64,000 bases of DNA, taken from assembly GCA_029204225.1 (NCBI GenBank), contig CM055093.1, forward strand, positions 24,843,912-24,907,911, read 5' to 3'. Below, one piece after another: positions 56,941-64,000 of the stretch (its first letter is position 1; every line of letters begins with the position of its first letter). A program made the translations under genes and the position numbers. This DNA comes from Diphasiastrum complanatum (Eukaryota > Streptophyta > Lycopodiopsida > Lycopodiales > Lycopodiaceae). A model generated the notes under the pieces. It was not told the origin of the DNA, ran no database searches, and saw only the letters and a list, made by a program, of their open reading frames with translations.

Positions 56941-57390
56941 TCCAAGGTGGATGCTATCGAAGCCACCCTTAAGCTGATTCTGGAGCAACTCAAAGGTAAA
57001 GGGGCTAGTATTCCTGAGACAGTTAGTGGTACGACTATGGAAGTAGAGAGGACATTGTCAACAGGCCATGAAGCTGAGTTGGATTTCAAAAGAGGAAGCT
57101 ACCTACTATCAAGGATCTAAGAAGTTCACTGCAACAGTAACTATGAGGACCATAGATGCCGTTGAGAATTGGTTGCAAAAATCGGAGATAGCATTGCAGA
57201 TGTGTGACATGGACAATGAAACTGAGATGATTGTTGAAGCCACATATTGTTTTCAAGAGTCAACAGAAAGGTGGTGGTGGAAGGTGGAAAAGGATGACCT
57301 AGTTCCAACCACATGGAGGCATTTCGACAAATGTTTACGCAAAATTGGGTGTGTATGGATGAAAATAATAGATGCATCTTCTACTTGATA
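56935..57390 (+). pseudogene. retrotransposon gag fragment
   Basis: Plus-strand frame (57068-57388) with TIDAVENWLQKSEIALQMCD and ATYCFQESTERWWWKV, the W-rich capsid signature of gypsy gag proteins. An upstream frame (VDAIEATLKLILEQLK) supplies the N-terminal coil. Nothing else of this element is present. Confidence 0.6.
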
Positions 57391-57611
57391 TGTCTACTAA
57401 TACTAGTCAGAGTAGCATTAATGTGTGCAAACCAATACTCCTGAGAAAGAAAGAAAGAAACAAAGAAAGCTTTATTAATGTCTTTTCCATGCCAAAAGGC
57501 ATATAAGACTAATGAGGTACATGTCAAGTGTGTAGTAACCATGGGAGCGCATAGAACGTCTCCAAAACTGAAATAAAGAAAACAACTAGTATCAACTAAA
57601 TAAACAAGTAA

Positions 57612-58653
57612 TCATCTGTAAGATGTCAAGTCTGTGCTGGTGCTGTAGAAAGATGTAATGCGAGCCGCAACATGCGAAAGCGCTGGAGCCCGCTGGTGTC
57701 GTCTATGAGCATGAGCGTGTGTAGTATGTCTCTGTATATGAGGTCTGGCTATCTTGGCAGTATGGGTAGTGCACCGTCTCTGTCTCTGATCTCTGTGGGC
57801 ATGTAGGTGGCTGTCATCCTTGTCGTCGTAGTAGTCATCATCCTCGGGTACCGAGTCACGTGATCTCCGTCTAGTAAAGAATGAAGCGATCAATGACTGA
57901 GAGGTAATGTGCTAGGATGTGCTGTGTAGATCTCTCCGCAATATGAACATCTCATGTACCATCAGCGAGACACACCGTGGGTCCTCATAGGCTATGAGAG
58001 AACATAGACTGGTAGGTATGTCTCGAAACAAGTAGTGATATCTCCCTCTGACCTCATAATATACCGGGCATCTGAAGATAAAATGCTCCTTAGACTCCAC
58101 CCCACCGAGGTGAGCACAACTGGCAAATCTGCTCCACTCTGGGAATTCCATGGAACCTCCCCGTCTCAATAGCTTGCTGGTGAGAAGACACCCTGAACTA
58201 TCCCAGTGTGAGGCAATGTGATAGCCCTGAATCCAAGTAGCGTGGCATGACTGGGGTCCCTGATACATCCAGCTCCAAAAGGTAGGTCCAGTAGAAATCT
58301 GGCTTAACTCCTAATTGGTTGCTCCAAGTCCGCTCTAGGTATGCTCGATAGAGAAATCGTCTGATATACTGATGGCCCGAGGGAAGCGCAGTGATGGAGA
58401 TACCAAATGACTCAAGTAGGAGGTGAGATGCCTGAGAGAACCATGATAGTCTATAGCCCTGATCATGAAGGCCCTGTGAGGATGATAGTGCAATCTGTAT
58501 GTATCGTCTGTCTATCTCTGGCAGTGCCTGTATCCTCTGAATATAGGTAATGAGCTGAAGAGTTGCCTCGATCTGTATAGGTGGAACTGCAAACTCGGCC
58601 AAAAGAATCTCATGTGGGACAGAAGGCTTCGCTCGAACCAACCGAGCTAGCAT
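57612..58653 (-). pseudogene. LINE C-terminal region with zinc-binding-like motif
   Basis: Frames 58653-58198 and 58268-57912 overlap through a frameshift. The second carries RFASCAHLGGVESKEHFIFR and CPVYYEVRGRYHYLFRD, the C...H....C pattern found at the end of many plant LINE ORF2 proteins. The first Cys pair is reduced. The tail 57893-57612 is rich in His, Arg and Asp (AHRDQRQRR, THAHAHRRHQR) and recurs at 63996-63720. Confidence 0.7.
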
Positions 58654-58680
58654 GGTGGTCTGTAATCGTGAAAGGCTGGC

Positions 58681-59720
58681 CTAGTGTGAAGAGGGGAGGC
58701 CTGTGCACCATGCCTCTGCTGCATATAGAGCCATGGGGGTGACAAGGCCCAGTCGAGTGGTAGCAGCCTGTCTCATACTAAAAGTAGGACCCGAGAAAAG
58801 GATCCCCAGGTATGTATAAGAAGGGACCACCTCTAGAACCTGTCCATCAAAAGTAAACTCCTGTCGATGCATGAATGCTCGAGAAGTGTTGAAGACCATA
58901 ACCCTGGTCTTCCCAATGTTCACCCCTAGGCCCCATCTGGTGCAAAATGCATGTAAGCAATCCAACTGTCGCTGTAGACCCTCTCTGGTCGGTGAGACCA
59001 ATACCACGGCATTGGCATAAAGAAGGATAGCAATCAAGATGTCCCCGATGACTCGCTCCAACTCATCAATGTACAAGCCAAAGAGGACCGGTGAGAGGGA
59101 GCAACCCTGCTTCACCCCAATAGTGCTCCAAATATGATTAGATATGCCACTGCTATGCCGGAAACATCCTAGGACGCGCTCATAAAGTGCCATCACAGCA
59201 AGAATGATGTCAGTGGAGAAGCCAAGGTCTTGGAGTCTTTGAATGAGCAATGAGCAAGGAACAGAATCAAAGGCTTTACTGAAGTCCACAAAACAACAGT
59301 AAGCCCTCTCTTTCCTGTGCTTAGCCTCCTCAGTCAAGGCCCCTAATGTGAAGATGTGATCTATAGTAGAGTAATGGGCCCGAAAACCTGCCTGACCCAT
59401 AGCATGTAGTCTCCTAGTCTCCGCCTCTGAACTCACAACAGACTGAAGTATAGTACCATATACCTTTGCCAAGACATGCCCAATCATGATAGTGCGGTAA
59501 TTACTTGGAACCATGGGGTCACCATTCGTATGGATGGGGTGGATAATGTTAGTGCACTAGGACGATGGGAAACCAGAAACAATTGCAGAATTAAGAAGAG
59601 TGGCTATGGTGGGGGCGAGTAAGTCAGACGCATGGGAAAGGAGTTTAGACTCGAGGTCTTCAATATCTCTGGCTCTTCCAAGAGAGGTGGTGGAGAGCGA
59701 GGAATGAACTCACGCCAAAA
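58681..59720 (-). pseudogene. LINE reverse transcriptase with mutated active site
   Basis: Motifs: NYRTIMIGHVLAKVYGTIL, GQAGFRAHYSTIDHIFTL, CCFVDFSKAFDSVP (first catalytic Asp present), GVKQGCSLSPVLFGLYIDEL. The YADD box reads YANAVVL (codons at about 59006-59020), so both active-site aspartates are lost. Thumb and C-terminal helices follow. A stop near 59558 separates the N-terminal piece (DIEDLESKLLSHASDLLAPT). Confidence 0.88.
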
Positions 59721-59740
59721 AGCGCCTGTAGAAGAACTGA

Positions 59741-60480
59741 AAAGAAGGTCAACCAGATGTAACTCATAGGTTTAAAGTGTTAAGCTTAAAGCAATGACCG
59801 TTGAGCATGAATCATGTGACGATTGAGTCTTGAGTCTTGACTACCTGCACAACAATATCCTTGTTGACCTCCTCAATGGCATTGTCGATATAGCCAAAGA
59901 GTGTTTGGGCATCCATCACAAAGCCGACTGTGAGGTTTCAATGGATCTCAAGAACATCGTGCCCTTGCAAGAGGACACCAACATGTTGGTAATGCGGCTC
60001 CTCCTATATTAGTCCATCCATCTGATATGATGGAGCACTCAATGCAGATGACACAAAGTGACAAATGAGTCAATCATAATTGTAAAAATTCAAGACTCAC
60101 GACTAATTGCTAAATAATAATACTAGATAAAGTTTAAACAATGAGCTTAGTATTTACTACTTAGCCAATCAGCGGCCAGCCTATTAAAAGTAAACAATCT
60201 AAGGTTAAACTTTAAAATTCTAAACAAAAGAGTTAAAGCTTCCAACTTGAATTTTTAGAGCATGGCAGGATTAGGGTTTAGAGTATACGTGGTCCGTGGA
60301 CGAACTAGGCTTATTGCCCCTTGCCCACTGCCTCTGCTATTGCTACTAGTCCTAAGGGCATAGTGCGAACTGCAATGGGCAACAATGAACAATGTCAAGA
60401 CTCAAGAATTACAATACAATCTAGTAATTTACTAACCCGGGGTCAAAGTAGTAGCTTCGAACTCTAAAGGTATCAACAAT
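59741..60480. other. intron 3, no gene recognised
   Basis: AT-rich and without coding motifs; the frame at 59830-60012 has no known domain. Confidence 0.4.
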
Positions 60481-60499
60481 ATAGCCTCCGATATCATAT

Positions 60500-60870
60500 C
60501 ACGTCACACATGAAGTCATAAGCACGTAAAGAACCCGTAAGGCTTCCTCTTACGAAGCGTTACGATCGCTGCCCATTATGATCGAGGCGTTACAATCACT
60601 ACCCATGACATTCTCCATTCATGCAGTCAAAAGCCTGTAAGGCTTCCTCGTACGGGGCATTACGATCGACGCCCATAAAGACCATAAGGAACTCGCAAAG
60701 AGCCCGCAACGAAACTCGTAGTGACCCATAAGAAAAGCTGTTATGACCTTGCCTGTAACAAGCCCGTACCGTAAGAAAAGCTGTTACGAGATGTTACGAC
60801 CATCGCCCGTAACAAGCTCGTAAGGAAAGCTGTTACAGGGTGTTAGAACCATTGCCCGTAAGGAAAGCTC
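60500..60870. repeat. degenerate repeat of CCCGTAAG and TTACGA words
   Basis: CCCGTAA or GCCCGTAAC occurs again and again, alternating with its near-complement TTACGA or GTTACGA. A longer unit (AAAGCTGTTACGA, then CC.TCGCCCGTAACAAGC) appears three to four times with a period near 50-60 bp from 60725 to 60860. The two word types are partly complementary, so the RNA could fold locally. Confidence 0.65.
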
Positions 60871-61041
60871 CTTCATTACTTGTGGAGTTTCTGCATGCAT
60901 TGTTAAATTGAGTGCTCGATAATCTTTGAAGCAAGTCATTCAAGCACTCGAGCATTGATTGGATCACGTCTATACAAATAGAAGCAGTCAACGGACATTT
61001 ATTTATATGCACTATTATATGTGGTTACATCTACATTGGTG

Positions 61042-61260
61042 GTTGTAGTGGATCACAAAGGAAGTGTAACATCACGTGGAAACATCAAAATTAACTTATT
61101 AATTTTTTCCTCTATTTTCCTACATTGTTGGGACCTTAAGTGATAGTTGTAGTGGATCACAAATGAAGCGTAACACATCACCTGGAAACATGCAAATTAA
61201 CTTTTCAGTTTGTTTCTCCCTTTATTTTCCTACATTGTTGGGACCTTCTTGTAGTGGATG
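61042..61260. repeat. tandem repeat, period about 104 bp, two units and a start of a third
   Basis: GTTGTAGTGGATCACAAA at 61042 and 61146, and CTTGTAGTGGAT at 61248. Both full units end in TCCTACATTGTTGGGACCTT. It lies in the last 600 bp of intron 3. Confidence 0.88.
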
Positions 61261-61624
61261 AGCTTGTGATTTGTGCAAAATTGTACTTCTTATTGCTTGT
61301 GAGAATGTACTGTTTCAACTTTCTTCATGTTATGAATCAAACACGTTGAGTAATGTGTTTATTTTTTGCTGGGAACACATAGAATTAGAGTATACAGATG
61401 CTGCAAAGGCATTTTCATGAAGAAATATTGAAGCATAGCTGAGATGCCTGAAAACCCTATATGTGTATTTGAAAGTATAACTGCACGACTGATTTGTCCA
61501 GTAAAGGATTGATTGCCCCCTTATAAACAATGACTCGATGCTCATTCATACATTGCATTGATCGTCTATGCTTAATCTGTTTTTATTTTCATGTAGAGGG
61601 ATGCTAACTGATGCTCTTTTTCAG

Positions 61625-62963
61625 ATTTTCTTTAGCAAAAGTACAGAAAGACCATGAGCAAAGAAAACTTCAAGCTCCACCTGAGAAGCAATCTAGTGCA
61701 AGATTGCTCAGGAATGGTAAAGTGCGAGTTATTGAACCTGCCCAAAGAAAGGCCAAGCAACAGGGTATTGTTGAGGGTAGAAATGCTTCTCACAGCAAGT
61801 CACATACAACTGAAAAATTGCAACCAGAGGATTCAGCTGATGTAAATCAGGCGAAAATAGCTCTTCACTTTTCAGAAGACGAAGAGCACAGGAAGCTGCT
61901 GACTCTACTGGAAGAGCAGCGTTCACTACTTCAAAATCAGACTGCCTCTAAGCAAAGGGAGAATGTTCATGGCATGGAGAAAATAGACTCGGAAAAGGAA
62001 AAGCCTGACAAGTTGCAAAGCCACAAAATTCATTCTGAACTGCATGAATCAGAAGATGATGAACCACTTTCAAAATTTTTAAAACAGGACAGTGCCACCA
62101 AAGATCAGAAAAAGATCAAAGTGCAGGATGTAGAAGATGATGAGCCTCTCTTCAATATTCTTAGTAAGGTCAAAAGCTCAAAGAAGAAAAAAAAGGTAAT
62201 TGGGACTCCCAAAGCTGTAAGCAGGCAGACTTCCGCAACAGAGTTAGACATAGGAGCATCTTCAAAGGCTTCTTCAGAGACTGAATTGAATACAATCACG
62301 TCTGCTTTCCTTGAGAATAAATCTACAACAAGTGGAGATTCTCTGTTGCCTTCATCCAAGGGAGATTCATCGACAATTGAGCTTTCTGTTATCGATGAGA
62401 GTGTTCCGCTAGAAAATGAAAGTCCAAAATTAAAGGCTTCCTCCACAATCAAGGATCATAAAGTTGACAATAGTGCTACTCTAGGTCTGGATGCTGTTAC
62501 TGAGAAGAGACTTGGTAAGGTTATAAACAAAGAACAAAAGGCAGCTTCCTTGACAATGGAGGATCATAGAATTGATGATAGTTCCACCCTACGTCAGCAC
62601 GCTGTTGCCGAGAAGAGATTGGGTAAGGTTATAAACAAAGACCAGAAGGTCACTGGACACTCGGCACTGCAAAAGAAGTCTGTTGAGGAGATAGGAAGGA
62701 CATTTGGCAAGCAGAACAAGAACTCGCTGGTAACTAAAGAAACTTTGGGTAGAAGAAAGGTTCTTCTGGATGAGCCATTATACACATCTCAGAAAAAAGC
62801 AAGGCTTCTATCTTTCCGTAAGTCGAGAAATATCATCAACAAGCGAATCAATGCTGATTCCATAAGCCAGCATCTGATGCCAGAAGTTGCTTGTCCAGAA
62901 GTGGCTGCAGCACATGTACTGAGCCCAGAACCCAGTGTCAGAATCCTTTGCATTGCAGTTTAA
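61625..62963 (+). CDS. unrecognised nuclear-type protein, last coding exon
   Basis: Acceptor TGCTCTTTTTCAG at 61612-61624. The first base completes the AG carried over from the 38-bp exon. The open frame begins upstream at 61611 only because the intron end is open. The exon has 446 codons to the TAA at 62961, and the whole protein is 471 residues: hydrophilic, rich in Lys, Glu and Ser, with no membrane segment. It has DEPL motifs in related settings (DDEPLSKFLK, DDEPLFNILSK, LDEPLYTSQK) and a KKKKK run near 62185. A 36-residue tandem repeat (DHKVDNSATLG...EKRLGKVINK and DHRIDDSSTLR...EKRLGKVINK; 62455 and 62563) is also seen. These suggest an intrinsically disordered nuclear protein. I do not recognise the family. 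Its length and lack of stops, amid dead transposons, argue for a real gene. Confidence 0.75.
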
Positions 62964-63510
62964 GCTTTTTTTGTTTGTCTGAGACAAGCATTTCGAGGCT
63001 CCAACTTTCTATTATTATGTGGTTTTTAATTCCTATACTTGCTTGACACATGGATGTACTGGATTTTGTTCTACTTACAATTTTGCAGCACTTTTTGTTA
63101 CAGTCCTTAATCTTAACTTTTAAGTACCATTAGCTCTGCTGCACATCTTCCAAAACAATGCTCAAAGGATCTCTGTTTTTTATATACTCCATATAGACTT
63201 TTACGCAATCCAAGGTACTATAAGATCAACAAGGCAAAATTTTTTCCTATCATCAGGACGAGCAGCATCGCAGGTTCCTCTATCACTATCAATATTGAGA
63301 TTGTGGATATCAACGGCTTTCTCATACAACAGATAATAGTTTGTATGAAGGGGTTAGGGGTTCACCATAACCAAGCTTAACAGCATCGGAAAACCAACCT
63401 AAGGACTAAACCATCAAAATAGACCTAAGTTAGCCATAAAACTGGAATAAAGGTAAAGAATTGGTACTACCGCGGCCAAAAGGTACTCGGGTTTACATCA
63501 CAAGGATGTA
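62964..63510 (+). other. 3' untranslated region and downstream sequence of the host gene
   Basis: T-rich sequence after the stop (TTTTTTTGTTTGTC, TTTTGCAGCACTTTTTGTTAC), consistent with a plant 3' UTR to about 63150. No clear AATAAA was seen. No other gene was found before the LINE. Confidence 0.4.
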
Positions 63511-64000
63511 GAGAGAGAGAGAGCAAGAAAGAAAGAAAGAAAGCTTTATTAATGTCTTTTCTATGCCAAAATGCATATAAGACTAATTAAATACATGTCA
63601 AGTATGTGATGACAATGGGAGCGCATAAAACGTCTCTGAAGCTGTAATAAAGACACATCTAGTACAAACTACGATAAATGCGAAAACGAGAGAGTATGTG
63701 CATAGTAATAAATGCGTCTATGTCACGATGTAAAGTCCTTGCTGATGTTGTAGAAAGATGTAATGCGAGCTGCAGACGCTGGAAGCGCTGGAGCCCTCTG
63801 ACGTCGTCTATGTGTAGTGTCTCTGCATAGGAGGTCTGGTGATCCTGACAATAGAGTGATGGTGAGAAGTACATTGTCTGTGATCAGCCTCATCATCATC
63901 ATAATCATCAACATCATCATGCATTGTATCTCGCGATCTCCGCCTGGTAAAGAAGTAATCAAGGGCTGAGTGGTAAAATGTTGAGCTGTCCTGCATAGAT
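63511..64000 (-). mobile_element. 3' end of a second LINE copy
   Basis: The minus strand matches the 3' end of the LINE at 57440-57900: GCTTTATTAATGTCTTTTC, CATATAAGACTAAT, ATGGGAGCGCATA, the RAPALxxxAARITSFY peptide and the FFTRRRSRD peptide (63947-63930 region). The tail is again (CTTT)n, here fused to a GA tract (63511-63545). The element continues beyond the window. Confidence 0.82.

Larger units (their letters stand above)
57440..59740 (-). mobile_element. LINE (non-LTR retrotransposon), 5' truncated
   Basis: The minus strand encodes RT (59720-58690), a C-terminal domain and a His/Arg-rich tail. It ends in a 3' region with AATAAAG and a (CTTT)n tail (57440-57465) in place of poly(A). 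ORF1 and endonuclease are missing, as in the usual 5'-truncated insertions. A second copy of the 3' end lies at 63531-64000 in the same orientation, with the same tail type. Confidence 0.85.

Noticed and set aside
61625-62963. Plant DNA topoisomerase I N-terminal region
   Set aside because: The acidic D-D-E-P-L and Lys-rich segments recall its N-terminus, but the exon ends in a stop without any catalytic domain, so the resemblance is only compositional.

Overview
This is nuclear DNA of a land plant with a large, transposon-rich genome. The evidence is a multi-exon ARABIDILLO-type gene (F-box, LRR and armadillo repeats), plant Ty1/copia elements with the initiator-tRNA-Met primer site TGGTATCAGAGC, Ty3/gypsy elements, a LINE, a small TIR element, and very long (GA)n tracts. 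The divergent ARABIDILLO N-terminus and the LINE type would suit a non-seed vascular plant such as a fern, but that is only an inference. Almost all retroelement coding sequence here carries stops, frameshifts, deletions or inversions.

Host genes. (1) On the minus strand, an ARABIDILLO-like gene: four exons chain in frame from the ATG at 11078 down to 8287 (593 codons). The C-terminal armadillo exons were not found in the remaining 8.3 kb to the left edge, which is filled with degraded retroelements. (2) On the plus strand, a gene I do not recognise: a TATA-like box near 35543, a non-coding first exon ending at 35715, and coding exons at 36008-36046, 45054-45091 and 61625-62963. Splice phases match exactly and give 471 codons. 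Its introns of about 9.0 and 16.5 kb house most of the right-hand transposons.

Layout. 1-2.6 kb: gypsy and copia relics joined head to head. 3.2-7 kb: old minus-strand gypsy and copia relics with diverged direct repeats. 8.3-11.8 kb: ARABIDILLO-like gene and leader. 12.4-13.6 kb: tandem duplication and microsatellites. 13.65-20.3 kb: several nested copia elements, including a 957-bp LTR with primer site, a 1.1-kb foldback, a six-copy array of primer-site-like 22-mers, and a copia element whose 3' LTR is split. 20.3-32.4 kb: the 12.1-kb insertion that splits that LTR, holding a minus-strand gypsy element with nearly all domains and a plus-strand gag-bearing relic. 33-35 kb: LTR remnant and (GA)73. 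35.5-63.2 kb: the second host gene. Its intron 2 contains gypsy RT scraps and a copia element lacking its RT core. Its intron 3 contains a copia element with an internal inversion, a complete 1.65-kb deleted copia flanked by a 5-bp duplication, a second gypsy copy with an RT deletion and a 546-bp hAT-like MITE, a gag scrap, and a 5'-truncated LINE. 63.5-64 kb: the 3' end of a second copy of that LINE.

The two gypsy copies inform each other. One gives the empty site for the MITE and the missing RT of the other. Both have unusual CX2CX3HX4C gag knuckles and extra sequence after integrase. The non-coding flanks of the better copy are studded with the word GCGAAGGT, which is the least explained signal in the window.
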